Under the pieces are notes generated by a model. The model was not told the DNA's origin. It saw only the letters and a list, made by a program, of their open reading frames with translations, and made no database searches. Of a stretch of DNA of 64,000 nt, positions 35,701 to 48,498 are shown in pieces (within the stretch, counting starts at the first letter, position 1; each line of letters begins with the position of its first letter). Origin of the DNA: Zygnema circumcarinatum (lineage: Eukaryota; Streptophyta; Zygnematophyceae; Zygnematales; Zygnemataceae); the NCBI GenBank assembly GCA_037447605.1, contig CM074804.1, forward strand, positions 7,315,027-7,379,026, read 5' to 3'. A program made the position numbers and the translations under genes.

Positions 35701-38700
35701 GAGTAGAGATCCAAAACTAGCAGCATCTGCTGAAGTTCTTGAGTCTTACGAAGCCCAATTGTCTGCAACACGTGTGAGGTAAACACTAGGCTTTAGGCTA
35801 ACTACAGAGTAGTGCAACATATAACATGGGGGGAAGAGTGCGAGGCTTTGTTGTGTGATAATTAGGTAAGTTGCTGTCTTACTGAGCTCATTTCATGCGT
35901 TTACTGACGAATGGACGTACATTTTGTTGCAGCATGGGCCTGCCACAATGTTGTTCAAGTAGAATTGGTTGGAGGTAGATTTGGTATGGGACTGGACTGA
36001 ACTGGTTTAGGTAGAACTGGTATGTGCAGCAAAACCGTTGGAGGTGTAAAGGTGGAGGATTTGCCTGGTATTGAGGCACTGCAGCAGCCTGGTATGTACT
36101 ATTCCCTGGGCTTGTATGTCGGTCTGTCAAGCTCATCTTTTGAAGGATTTCAAAAGATGAGCTCATAGCTCAAGTGATTTTTGCATTTAATCACTATGAA
36201 CCAGGCAGCTTTTGGTCCACTAACACTGTATTATTAGCTTTTCCGATATTTTGAAGTTTCGGTTGTTTTTGCCTCGGTAATATAGAGAATTACGCGGATT
36301 CATGCATTGCCAGGATATACAAAGTCTGGGGTTCTTTTGTGTACCGTTCTGATGTATTGTCCAACACCTTTTAGAACCTGTCGTCTCTTTTAGTCTTGTC
36401 ACTGCCAATTTGAGATGATTAGGAGGGCTGGTAGTTCAAGTCATGCGGTCAAAAGTTTGCACTCTCTTCTCGCAGGCGCTTCCCTGTTGACAAATGAAGA
36501 TTGGGGTTTCAGGGAAGAAGGATGGCCAGCACAAAGTTATTAGAGAGGGAGAAGTTGCTGTGGCGTATTCCTGGAGTGCGAAGGAGTATAATTGGGAGAA
36601 GGTGTCTAGCCTTTCCCTAACTTACTTGGGACGTCTCACATATGTTAAAGCAGACACTTAAAGCATGAGGTCCTACCAGCCTGACAAAGGCACTGCATCT
36701 TCTGGCTGTAATGCTTCTTTCCACAGTAAAGTTTACCCCCTATTTGTGCCCCGTGCGGTGAGGCCAGCTAATTGGGTTATACGATTGTTTTGCCACAGAT
36801 TGGAGAAGTGGTGGATGGTCCAAGTGATCCGTTGGCAAGCAAGAGTTTGGATGGAATTGCTTATGACTATGGTCAGTGCGAGGAACTTATGGCCGCAGGA
36901 CTGGGACTGTTCTGTTTCTGCTTGCTTTCCGGATAACCATTGACTTCTTGTAATCTTGGAAAACTGGCGTTGTGAATGCAGTGTTTGACGTAGATATTGG
37001 AGATGGCATTCCTCCTCGGAAACTGCCATTCAATCGTGGCCGTGAGTCCTTAGTCCATTTTTTGGTGCCATTTGCTCCACACTGCAAATCTGTTATTGTC
37101 AAGTTCTACTTTTCTTTTTGGAAAGAAAGCCAGGTTTTTGGACGATACTGAGACCTTCTGGCGCAGATGTGTGATCCCAGAAAACCCGTACGATGTTGCC
37201 GACAAATGGCTGGAAGAGCAGGGTCTGCCAGCTGCGTATAGGGAACAGGTGGTGCAGTTTATTATGCAAAACTCGGGACAGACAGCTCAAGCGCTTCATA
37301 ACACCTTTTATGATCCATACACAGGAGGTCAGTGACCTTGGAGATTATGCGATGGTGTCCACGATCTGTTGAGGATACTGAGACTGTTCTTGACAACTTC
37401 CTTGAGGTCTGATATGGCCTAAACTACTTGGCAAGCCTTGTTCCTACGTTTGCTTCCTCATGGATGTAATTATTGGAGTGAAATGATGCAGGACAGGCCT
37501 ATGTGCCACCCTCTGCTGATGCGTCTCAGAGATCTGGTGAGTGCAAATTGAGGAGTGCTTCTTAATTTCAAAATTGCTGGAAAATAGTCCTGAGTCTAAT
37601 GTTTGAGTGCAACTTGGATAATTCAAGAAATTTACTTTTTTGCTGAACTGCAAAGCGTCCTGTGCTACAGGTTGCATCATAATTCATAAGGCCTTGTTTC
37701 AGGATCAGGATATCAGACATCAGGATATGTTTGTGCTTACAGCTGATTTTAGTGCTGGTGATTATTTTTAGCTGTTGGAAGGGGGGGTAAAAACAAAATA
37801 ACACTGCACGTGTACGGTTTAGGCGTCAGGCATCAATTGAATAAACATAGTTTGTAGACCTTACGACTCTGTAAGTGCGTGCAATTTTGATGAAGTTTTC
37901 ATAAAGCGCCAAGTTCATCCTTGTCGCACAGCTGTGTCCGTGACACTGTGGATTTTTTTCTCTTGCATAAAATTTAAAAAAAAGACAAAAAATAAATAAA
38001 TAAATAAATAAATAAAGCCAAAAGGGGGCGCCAAAGATGCCCATCGCCTTATTCACGTCATTTGGTGTACCGCTGTTGTTTCCGTGTGCAGGGAGACCTA
38101 CATCTGCAGACATGATGAGCGTGGACCCATACACTGGTGAGAAATGCACATCTCCTCCTCTAGGTCATGTACGAACCATTCATATACTAGGAGGCGTTCT
38201 GCAGGTAGTGTTGGTGTGGTTTTCCTCCTTTCAACCTACTTTTCTGATTGCAAGGTGTCTGATGGAGCAAATGAACGCAGGTCCAACATCTTCAACAAAC
38301 CGCCCTTCACCTTCATCACACATTCCCAAGGTTAGTACTGATTCAAATATACAGTTGGACCTTCGCTGTGCTGTGCTGTGATGTGATGTGCGTTTTATGG
38401 AGACTTTTGTTGGAGTGGTAGACTGAAACTGTATTGCGATCCTCTCCTTTGTTCGGATGTGCAGAAGGGTTACCTTTTGTTTGATTCAGCCCAGTATGAC
38501 GGGATCCTGAAAAAGCTGGAGGAATTCAATTATAATCTTTCGACTGATGAGGTCTGTGCGATCCCTGTTCACTCCCTGAACTGTGGCTACTGTAGTGAGG
38601 ATTCGCGTACTGTTAGTCCGCATGTTCATTCAATGTACTGAGTTGTATGGGCAAATTTGAACTAGGCCTGTAATCGACAATGCTCGAGTCTTGGTCTTTT

Positions 38701-41586
38701 TCCTAGTTTTCAACCCCATGCTACCCCATACCCCATGTTACAAGTACTTCAACAATATAAGCGGTTTCACTGCAGTTTGCACACGTGCGTTTTCAGGTGG
38801 AAGCTGAAATGGGTGAAAGCATTTCACGTAAGCGCTTTTTCGAGGTGGGACTGGTACATCCAGCATGCTGAGTTTCTTGCCTTGGGTCATGGTGCTGGCT
38901 GACAGACCAATCGGGCGGCTTCCCTTAGCGAAATGGAGGTGATTCGACTGCAGGCCATTTTGACTACTCTGAGAGACACGTCTCACTACCACTCGTCCAC
39001 GTTCGCAGATGCTGATTTTGCTCTCCTGAGCAAGATTTTTATGTCTTGGCCTCGTGCTCATCTCTTTCCTGGTGAGCCGCCCGACTCAATTGGTTTGTGA
39101 TGATGTCTGTGAAATTTTATTCCATTTTTTGCACAAGAAAATCCTTATTTTCAAGAGATCTCATATCATGTCTGGACATACTCATTTACTCCTGATTGGG
39201 GGTTGCTTCCACTTGCTCTGCAGCACTGGACCTATTACGCATGATGCTTCTGCATCCTCAATCAGCCAAGCACTTTGGGGAAGTGGCCTCTGGTAAAGTA
39301 ACTCGAGACATGAGATTCTTCACCAATGAATCCTGGATTGGCGTTATTGCATACTTAAAAAACTCGTTACATTTGACTCATAGTCAGTGAGGATCCCTGG
39401 TCACTGATTATATTGGAGCAACTTGCTTTGGTCATGATCGATCCCCAGCAAAAGTGAAACCGAGGCCTCATTTTCTAGGATGGAAGAGTTTCTGATATTT
39501 CTCATGAGAGTGCCAATTTAGCTTTGCACTGCTGCCTGCGTGATGGTGCAACAGATCTTGTTTTGAAGGCACTGAGGAGAGCTGCAGAGAAGCCTGCCAT
39601 TGTTCAGAACCACTTAACCGGCCTCAGAACAGCAGTGAACACCTTCAGGCATACATCACTCAGGCCATGGACGCAACAGCATAGAGAGGAGGTGAAATGA
39701 CAGCCAGCTTCCCTTGTAGCCTGTTATTCATAAAGGGGTGGATTACTTCAGCGTCTTAACCCTGAGTGTACCCGAACAGATTACACAAAAAATGATTTTG
39801 GATCTCCCATGAGCTCCCATCTCCTTCTCACGCCATGTGTATGTCTGCTGCCTTCAGGAATATTCAACCTAGACAACAAGTCTGCTATAGCTTTACAAAT
39901 TGCTTCAGAACCTACTTCTCAGTTATGAGACAGTTCGCTGTGTAGTAGCACTGCAGAAAATCCGGCAGTCGTTATATCTCCCTCCAGTCTTTCGGTTTAG
40001 GATGGATTGGAGAAGAGATTTGTAGTAATTGCGGCAACGAAGGTCAAGATGGACTATGCTCTGAGTTGGGCCTAACCTTGAATACTATGTAGTTGAGGCT
40101 GTGTAGTGACCTATTGTGCAAGCGGCATTGCAGGTCCTCGACCTGTTCGCTGACTGCAGGGAGTCAGCCAATAAGAACGTGCGACTGGCTTGGGCCACCC
40201 TTCTCCTCAAGTGCGTGCCGCTGTTATTTTACAATTAGATGGGATGGAAAGTCGTGACTGCTGCCTGTCTTCCATTCTCTTTCGTTTTTGCGGTGCCTGC
40301 TAGTTACGAAAACATTTGACTTTGAGAACAAATGTAAAGAGGTATGACTGCAGTATCTTACTGGACTGAGAGGAGCATGTGCTCTGCCCTTTGCTGGACT
40401 AGGTCAGGCCTTGGTTCACTAGGGACGTTGAAATCTTAGTAGTCAATCATGTATGCATGTGAATCTTGTATTCTCATGGTGCTTGAACCTGTGGAATCAA
40501 CTTCTTTACTGTGTATGGAGGTTGCTCGTTTCTGGAAACCCTCCGCAGAAGGAGATTCAAGTTGGACCTAGCTTCGTCAGGACAGGTTGAGGCATTTAAC
40601 ATCATGCTTCGTCCCTTGAGATCTTACTTCTTTGCTCGATGTGCCCTTGTGCAGTTTCTCCGTGCTGATGGTGGAAACTGCAGATGAAGAGGGCCAAATT
40701 CAGGTTTTATCGGCAGCGCTTGAGGTGAGAGTGTCTCTGCCTATGTGTTGCCTGACATGCATTTCCGGAACATGTGGACCATCTGATTCTTGAGCCTGTG
40801 GCCTGTGCCACATGAAGGTATAAAGACGTGGTATTCTACGTGGGCTTTGACAAAACCACAGTCTGGGGCATTGTGTAACTTTTTTGAGATCCCACAATGC
40901 GAACTGTATTTTCCAGTGGCCTATGTGGCACAGGACTTTTAAATGGCTCGTTGTGATGTCTCATGTATAGCATAGGCCATGCTATGTTGATTGGCCAATG
41001 TGAATTCCTCATCATGAAAAGTGATTTTTTTTAATGAACAATGGGAACTGCTCTAGCTTTCGGTTTACAAGCACAGGTGCCTGATAGAACAATTTGTCCT
41101 GAGATTCCCTGCAAATCTCCCGTACTTAGTGGCTGGCATAATTTTGCCTGAATGGGACTTCACGACTTCTCTCGGCTGAAATTCCCTTTGATGTGGCATC
41201 AGGTTGCGACCTTGAAGGAGTCGGATGTTGAGGTGCTCTATCGTGCCCTGCTGGCTGTAGGAACGCTGGTGAGCATCGTCTTTCCATACGTTTGCACAGC
41301 TCTTCTTCATGTGCTCCTTCGGGTGTTCTTATTGCCGTGATTTTGTTATCGAAAGGCAAATCTATGCTTTTGTGGGAATCCTGGACACTGCGGGAGGGAA
41401 GAGTTTTGCATTGCTTTTCTTTTGTTGTTAACTTGGTCTTTCTCTCTACTCTTCCAGGTGGGGAGCGGCTCTGTCAAGAGCATCGCATTGGATCTTGATG
41501 TGAACAGCATTGTAGCTGTGGCGGAACAATCCAAAGAAGCTAAACTCGCAGAGATCGGAAAGGAGTTGCGGGCTGCTTTAAACTAA
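32713..41586 (+). CDS. PLAA: PLAA/UFD3/DOA1 homologue (ubiquitin-binding CDC48 cofactor)
   Basis: Adaptor that binds ubiquitin and CDC48/p97 and acts in ubiquitin homeostasis and sorting. Twenty-three exons fit in phase: 32713-32769, 33099-33433, 33712-33806, 33932-34000, 34270-34330, 34576-34712, 35592-35778, 36030-36091, 36513-36601, 36799-36871, 36982-37041, 37181-37327, 37492-37536, 38092-38136, 38281-38330, 38465-38551, 38906-39071, 39224-39292, 39555-39691, 40134-40210, 40655-40724, 41203-41268 and 41458-41586. The product is 770 residues, close to the human and Arabidopsis lengths. Seven WD40 blades (GSRDKTIIVWKP, GGMDKEVLVWDT, GSSDCTIKVW, SASHDGSVRLWA, GSEDNTVRIWR) come first. Next is a PFU domain (LPGIEALQQPGKKDGQ, REGEVAVAYSW), then ENPYDVADKWL-type and PUL armadillo sequence (GLRTAVNTFRHTSLRPW). 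Every expected domain is present. Confidence 0.96.
37993..38017. repeat. (AAAT)n repeat in a PLAA intron
   Basis: About six tandem AAAT/ATAA units after an A-rich run, in the intron between exons 37492-37536 and 38092-38136. Confidence 0.85.
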
Positions 41587-43203
41587 AACCTTGCTCTGGA
41601 TGGTTTGTTACAAACGTCGAATTTGAACGAATAAGAAATGATGATACATTTTGCAGTAGATGCCAAAACAGAAATTGCAACATGAGGGACGGTAGTGCTT
41701 GTCTTCGTGGAAATGCAAAGCCCGGTGAGATTGAAACCAAAAAGGCACTTTAGGGTTGACGCAATATTCCTCAGCATTGTCTGTTGTCAGTCGATGTGCT
41801 GCCGCTCCCCTCTTTCCTTCCAAGGTCGAAGGTCAGCACACGGTTTCCTTATGGTATTTCCTCCTTTGCCTAAGGGACGTGCTTAGGAAATTCAACGAGT
41901 GGTTGCTGTGGGAAGTGGGCCCTTGTGCCACTCAAAAGGAATGACCATGGAGCTCTCTGTGAGATGCATCACAAATGCGTCCTACAGGCAAACGCTGACA
42001 GCCCGAGGCACACCATTTTCCAGCCTTCTCCAGACTCTGTTTAAACAGCACAGACTCTGGCACCCGCAGCTAATGCGAGACGGACTAACATTCTCGCCAT
42101 GCTTGGTTTTCGAAATACTTCTGAGAAATGATTCTACGATTTTTCAGTCATAAGGGGGATGAGCGTGAGCTATGCGAGTCATTGCTACTCAGTCCTCACC
42201 CAGCCTCAGTTCATCACGAGGAATTAATTGTTAAGGCACAACACAAGCTGCAGTCTTCCAACCACCGATGTGTGGCAGTGCATCATACCATTACACTTAA
42301 GAGGGCATTCTTCCACAATTCGCGTGCATCCAGGAAATATTTGCATGCACTGGACAATGGGAAGCGCCTCTATGTGATCAGCAAGCAGCACATAGCAGAC
42401 CGGTATGAGAGCGAAGTCGTGCCAATTGATTTCTTAACAGAATGATCTCAAAGTGGTCACACATTTCTCTTTTAAGAAGCATAATCATGACATGCATTGT
42501 AATACAACGGTGTTTAACTTCAACAAAATAGCAAATCGCTATTTCAAGGGACAAAAAGGGAAAGTGATGTGGCCAAAAGGTAAGCCAAACACTCGACAAC
42601 TTGAAGAGGAAAGTGGGTCATCCAAAACCAAGTAATTCACATGGCTTCCATGATCCACCCCCCACTCTCTTACTGAAAGAGAGAAAATATTCCATAACAA
42701 AGGTCAATCAAAGAAAAGACGAAACAAAAGGTTGACTTGAACTGCCACCCCTTAGACTGACCACCTTTGACCGACCCTGAAATGTTTGACTTTCACTATC
42801 ACTTGGCGACAAAGCATTGGCAAAGCCAATAAACAGATTGGACCTACTCCTAAAAAGCATGCAATAAATATTTACAATCGTGCCCAAAGCAAGTACCACT
42901 CCATTTTCACTCTTTCCAAGCCTTGCATCCGCGTGCAGCCGGAGGCTACAACCACCTCATTGTCACAAACATTCTAACTTATTGGCCAGTCGCCCACTTA
43001 TTGAGCTCTTCAATTTCTCCGCCCGCTTCCCTGCAACGTGCCGAACAATCCACCGTCCTCTCGACTTCTCTGCGGGCCGCTTTTGGCCTTATTTGTGCAT
43101 GAGGAGAGTCGAACCCAAAGGGGTTCTCTTCGACATACCAAACATTAACGAATGTGGAGTACTCTCACCGTCCTTTCAAAAGTACCCCAATCTTTTTTTG
43201 CTC
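41587..43203. other. Convergent region between PLAA and NEMP genes
   Basis: No exon is supported. Both 3' untranslated regions must lie here. A 105-codon plus-strand frame at 42128-42445 has no recognisable motif. Polyadenylation-like AATAAA occurs near 42866. Confidence 0.5.
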
Positions 43204-46200
43204 CTATCGATAGTAAGAACAAAACGACGTCGTCTGATTTCCTTGCGCCCATTTCTTGAATTCGGGCGATCGAACCAAATCGCCGAGAGCTGCCTGCGTG
43301 CAAGCTTGCGAGATGTAGGCCGCTTCTTGTGGGCTTCGGAATTTTCGATGTTTAGAGCCATGGAACGTCGAGACGAATGCTTGCTCTTGGATATGCATGG
43401 GAATGAAATCTTTCCCATAGTCAGCTGCATAAAAACCAAAACAAAATTCAGTTCAAGCACAAACACAAGTACCAGCAAAGAACGAGAACAGTATGAGACT
43501 TTCTCTTATGAGAAAAAAGATTGGCACATCGTAAAAAAAATGAGCAGCCACATCCAAGTTGAATGCAAACTCGATTTCAACTGACATCACATCTCAATCC
43601 CTCGGAAACAACTGACTTCAATTGCATCTTGCATACAACAATCAAAAGACGACCGGTGTTGTTTTATGAAGACCTACCGCCAATTGCAGGATCAAAACTG
43701 TTTTGCTCACAAGTACTCCTTTGCTTGGTCAGTCTCCTGCACATAGCGCAAACGTACAAGAGTAAAAAGAGAGAAAATACTACATCCGACACAACGAGCC
43801 TCAAAAACATAAAAATGTCTCGTTTGAATTGCCCGATTCCCCAAACATGGTTCAGCTACAAGCCAGAAATAATAAAAGGCAGTTTAGCTGGGACATACCA
43901 AAGTTGTACATGAAGCAACTGCGAGGCGATAACCACCAGTAGAACGGCAAAAGTAGAGTCTTCTAGATCGTGAGAACTCTGCAATTCCCATATGAAAATA
44001 TCAGAAGTGAGGACATCACTGGACACATTGAAATTGTAACATTCAATCAAACATTCCACCTATAGTCGAAATTTTCACCTCAAATTGAAAAAAAAAAAAA
44101 GCATAACTTCCTCTGATGAAGCAGCCGTATTCAACAAAAGAGAAAGGGAAAGAATTACCTGACTGAGGAGAGCTATAGCCACAATGCGCATTGCCCACTT
44201 CACGAATTCAGCAATTGAAGGAGTTATTGCGCCTTCGGGCGTCAATATGATACTCCGAGTAGTCCAGAATCCGAGCCCAGCTCCAATCAAAAGAAACATA
44301 ACGATCGATAATATAAGGATCTGCACAGAAATTAAAACCAATAAAAAAAAATGTTAATAATGTCAATTCTTTTTGTCGCAATCCTATGTTGGAAGGCAAA
44401 AGAATGGGCAGAAGCAACTTACCGAAGTGGCTGCCTCTCCACTTCCGCTTGAACTTTGCATTGCATCGAATGCTTGAAACAAGAAATAGAGTTGTCCAAT
44501 GTAACCGATTCCCGACTGCCATAAAATCACAAAACGGAACAGAAATCCCACATTTTAGCACATCTTTCCGAAAGCTACGATGACGAAACCGATAGCCAAG
44601 CTGAGGATTCACCAATCAGTTCCAGATTGAAATGCGCAATACATCGCAATCTGAAACCAATGTAATCAACCAATCAGTTAAACTTGAAATCAGTTTTCCT
44701 CCATCCGAATGATGCATTGACTGCTTAGTAACTTTCTAGAAAACGTAACAAGACATTTCAAAGTAGCGACAGGATGATGATGACGCGTGACACAAAGTTA
44801 GCAACTTACAAAGGACCCCAAAAATAGAATATTCCAGATGCCTTGCCCAATAGTCGGCGCTTGTCGAAAGGCCTGCAAACATACCCTCTTACAGCCCAAA
44901 TTAATCCTGAGTACCAAAATGTGTGCCGGTTAGCAATTGAAATTGAGTGGTTGGATGGATCAAGAGCTCAAAACACTCACGGATCTAGAAACATGACAAC
45001 ATGCTTTAAATGGTTGAAGCAAATACCTTATATGGTATAATGAATGCAATAAAAGCTACTCCAAAAAGCATTCCGCTGCTGTAATAAAACAGCAGCCACT
45101 CGCTTAAAATCGGAGCCGTCAAGAACAAGAAGATGCCGAACATGAAGAGATATACACGATAAATACAGAATTCTGCAAACACCGCAATTGCCCACACAGA
45201 AAAATAAGGATCAGCCTGAAACCCAAGCAACGAAATGTCTATCGATCTACTCCAAAAAAAGAACACTGTTTCTCTTCTTCAAAGCCTGCCCTGCAAGGCT
45301 GTACAGGTGAAAGTTGTCAACACGCACCTTCTGTGAGTTGCAGCTGTAACTTGGCATCCGAAAGTCCTCCGTTTAACGGAATCTTAATGTCCACATAAGT
45401 AACTTCAGAATGGTACACAAGGAAAGTCAAGGCTACCGTCTTTTTTAAAGGAATCCAAGCACCAATGCACGAGCCCATTTCAATGCTCTCATTCCTGCAA
45501 CAAAAAGGCGAGAAACGACAAGAAAAAACAGCAAGTAAACTGTTAAACTAATGTAAATGACAAACAATTTTAACAAAATGAGGCAAAGTTCCTGATCCTG
45601 TCGTTAAACAGAACGACTGAAGACTTTTCTGAAAGCAAAGGAAACGCGCAAGAATCCACGATGCCCTTTGCACTAGTAATAGCATGCCAGGCCACGAAAG
45701 AGAAGCCAAAAAAAGCACGGCATGCAGTGAGCTCACCTGTGCAGACAGACCTCGGCACTCGAGGAAGTCGTCAGCAACCGGCCGAAATATGAAGCCTTCG
45801 TCTCATCGTTGAACGATGCAATCACCTTGCTGACGGAAAAATATTTCATTGCACGCGTATGGAGCGAGCAAGCAGGGACTTTGAATCGAATAACAGTCTG
45901 CAATGGATTCTGATTCGCTCCGTACACGTATCTTGATTCCAGAATTTCAATTGGAGCACTTACAGAAAGGCCACCTGGATGCCACGAAAGCAGATAAAGG
46001 TTCAAACTTTTGTGGACTATATTCTTGCAACGGAGCAAGATCTTGACAAAAGCTTAAAAGCAGTCTGAAAACAGCCAGTTTCTTACAGCAGAAGACACCA
46101 CAAGGAATCTAAAAACTGCGCCTTTCCTAAGCAGCATCTTGCAATTGTTGCTGCTGCTCCCATCAAGCAACGGTCAAGCAACGGAAAGCGCGGCAGACAA

Positions 46201-46322
46201 GCACAACTGAGCTCACCTGTTTCTACGAACGTTGGCATGTCTTCAGACTCCGACACAACGTCTCCACGCGCCAAAGGCACGCAGAGGAGTAAGAAAGCGA
46301 GAAAACACGATGCGAACGCCAT
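43204..46322 (-). CDS. NEMP-family (DUF2215/TMEM194) nuclear envelope membrane protein
   Basis: Inner nuclear membrane protein family shared by animals and plants; in animals it supports nuclear envelope stiffness and fertility. Exons in phase: 46217-46322, 45737-45974, 45328-45494, 45027-45172, 44810-44872, 44423-44515, 44159-44320, 43899-43978, 43678-43736 and 43204-43424. There is a signal peptide (MAFASCFLAFLLLCVPLARG), a luminal beta-rich domain, then helices including LTAPILSEWLLFYYSSGM, the family hallmark, and the conserved FVKWAMRI. The C-terminal cytosolic part ends with a SPEFKKWAQ block that plant members share. The join between 44810 and 44515 is not settled: a short exon near 44560-44605 reads well (LAIGFVI) only with a one-base phase conflict. 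About 445 residues are covered by the certain exons. Confidence 0.85.
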
Positions 46323-47303
46323 GGATGGAAAGCAGAAGGGCAGAAGCAGCAGCAGCGCTCAGCAGCGCTCAGCAGCGCTCGCCTGAGGGGAAGATGAAGA
46401 ATGCAGCAGGGGCCGAGGCCGAGCGCCTTTTGGCTCCCGGGCCGTGCCAGGGAAGGCTACCTACCAGCCTGCGGACGACGAATCCTGTCCGTCCGTTGGT
46501 CCCGCAACGACCCGATAAGATTGGGACTGAGCCCGCCGTTCGATGACGGCGAAGCTGACGTGGCCGTTCGATGTGAACGGAACTGCCTCCACTCTTCGAT
46601 GTCTTAAATAATTTCACGCCGTTCGATATATGCGAAGCAGCGGAACCGTTTGATGTAACCGTCACTATGTAATGCCTAGGGGAAGACCACAAGAGACTAC
46701 TCGTGCCACATCATCATCCATTTCTTCAACCTCTCTCGTGCGTGCTAAGGGACGGAAAAGGGGGGGGGAATGTGGCATTGATCTCACGATGGCGATGATG
46801 CCATCAAATGTACTGTACATGCACAAAATCAGCACGGGGAACCACGAGGAACTGGTCGCAAAGGAACTAAGCACAAAAAAAAAAGCTTGGGGTCGCATCG
46901 GCCAACACAACATCCCCAAAAAATGGGGCGAGCACCGGCAGAAGGAAAAGCGCAGAATGAAAAAATGTATGCTCTAAGGCACAGGCGCCGAGGGCCGAGG
47001 GGGCTAACTTTGTAATTTTTTTCTCCAACGGGTGTGACTGAATTTCTGTTGTTTGGACTTCCAATCGTTGCTCAAAAATTCGTGTTCAAAGGCGTCGCCC
47101 GCGTCTGCAGGTCGTCCGTCCGTACGCGTTGGCTGGGCGCCAGCCCTCCTCCCTGGCAGGAGACGAGCTCGCCTCCCTATGTTGCGTTTATGGGCGATTG
47201 AAGCCACTGTAGTATGAAGGGAATGTGGAGGTGGACGTGAGCGGAAATGATATACGGTTTGTAGTTGGGTGTCGTGACGAGTTTCTGAGCAGGAAGACGG
47301 CGG
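46323..47303. promoter_or_regulatory. Divergent promoter of NEMP and SPC24 genes
   Basis: About 980 bp lie between the two start codons. A CAGCAGCGCT unit is repeated three times at 46349-46381 and CGTTCGATG occurs repeatedly between 46535 and 46655. No TATA box or G-box stands out and no exon can be supported. Confidence 0.45.
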
Positions 47304-48498
47304 ATGATGGAAAACACCGAGAGGATTCTGGATGATCTTTTGCAGCGGTTTCAGAGCAGGGATGACAGCCAGGCAGTGGTCGACGTGCAGAGGCAGGTCA
47401 GGGAACTGCTCACACGGTCTGACAAGCGGGAGGCGCAAATAAGGCGGGAATTGCAAGGTATTGTGAATGTTGCCTTGGGAAGTCAAGTTCTGATGGTTTT
47501 CACTTTCTTTTATTCGGACTAATCGACAAATAGCTGAAGTTATTAAAATCAAGAATGATTTTTTCCTTGAACAATTTTCAAACGAGGCATTGAACGTTCT
47601 TCTTGGATGAAAGTGACCATGCTCTGGAACCAGCATTCTGTCGTACAGGGAGATTAACCTGCAATTCTCTAAAGAAATTTAGATGTGTATTAGTGTAGGG
47701 GCATTCCTACTCGCTGGATATAGGATTACCGATTTGAGATTTCCTAAAATGTTTAAGTTTGATGCTTGCCTTGTCCAGAACTGCGGCAAGCTGTGAAGGT
47801 CAAGAAGCAAAGTATCGCGTCTGATTCCGAGGAGGCGTTCGAGCAGGGTTTATCTGATATGCAGACGAAACGGAAGGAGTTGCAAGGAAGTATACTTAAG
47901 ATGAAGGATGAGGCAATATATCCTTTTCAATTGACGAAAGGTCTTTTTGACAATAAAACTGATTGGTGTGAACCTTCCATTCTACCTTTTTGCAGCTTGA
48001 GCAAGGCAGCAGGTCTGTTTGTATTGTTGGATACTCTCAAATTTCGCCTCCTGAGGTGTTCGCTCGCTACTTTCAAACTTGTAGAGGAGCAGCACATTGA
48101 GACATGGTCCCGTTAACTCAGCCCCGCACAGATTTGGAGGAGCTTTTACATGGTCTCGACGAGCAGGCCAGCTCTTTACAGCGACGTCGAAAGCGCTTGG
48201 AGAGCCTTACCAGGGAACAAATGCCTCGTACATTGTAAGTTGTTCTTTCATTAATTGCCTTTTAAAGATTGCAGGTGTTCTTGAGTCACAGTGCATTATG
48301 TCGCTATCAGCTTTATGGCGAATTTTACCATGGTTAAGATTGTAGTGTTTTTGGCCCTGTCGGCATCTTTAGACGACAGGGCCGATTCCTTTGAGGACAA
48401 CTCTTCACGGGAAACGTTTTGCAGGTATGAAGTAAGCCTCTACGGAAACATCAGCAGCCTTATTTGGGACGACACTGACCCAAACTCTGCCAAGGGCT
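47304..48498 (+). CDS. SPC24: SPC24-like kinetochore (NDC80 complex) subunit, 3' end unresolved
   Basis: SPC24 pairs with SPC25 to anchor the NDC80 complex at the inner kinetochore during chromosome segregation. Exons in phase: 47304-47457, 47779-47940 (donor less certain), 48132-48234 and 48425-48498. The first three give a charged heptad-rich coiled coil (RQVRELLTRSDKREAQIRRE, LHGLDEQASSLQRRRKRLE). The fourth begins the C-terminal globular domain with YEVSLYGNISSLIWD and NSAKG, the pattern of SPC24 (LY..V..I.WD......KG). The last exon, which should encode about 30 more residues, was not found with confidence between 48500 and 49100. The frame opens with two adjacent ATG codons. The assignment rests on the coiled coil plus the short conserved block. 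Confidence 0.72.

Noticed and set aside
42880-43584. 234-codon plus-strand frame
   Set aside because: It is antisense to the last NEMP exon, whose reading is conserved; the plus-strand peptide has no recognisable motif.
46232-46546. Plus-strand frame antisense to the NEMP signal peptide exon
   Set aside because: No motif, and it overlaps the conserved start of NEMP on the other strand.
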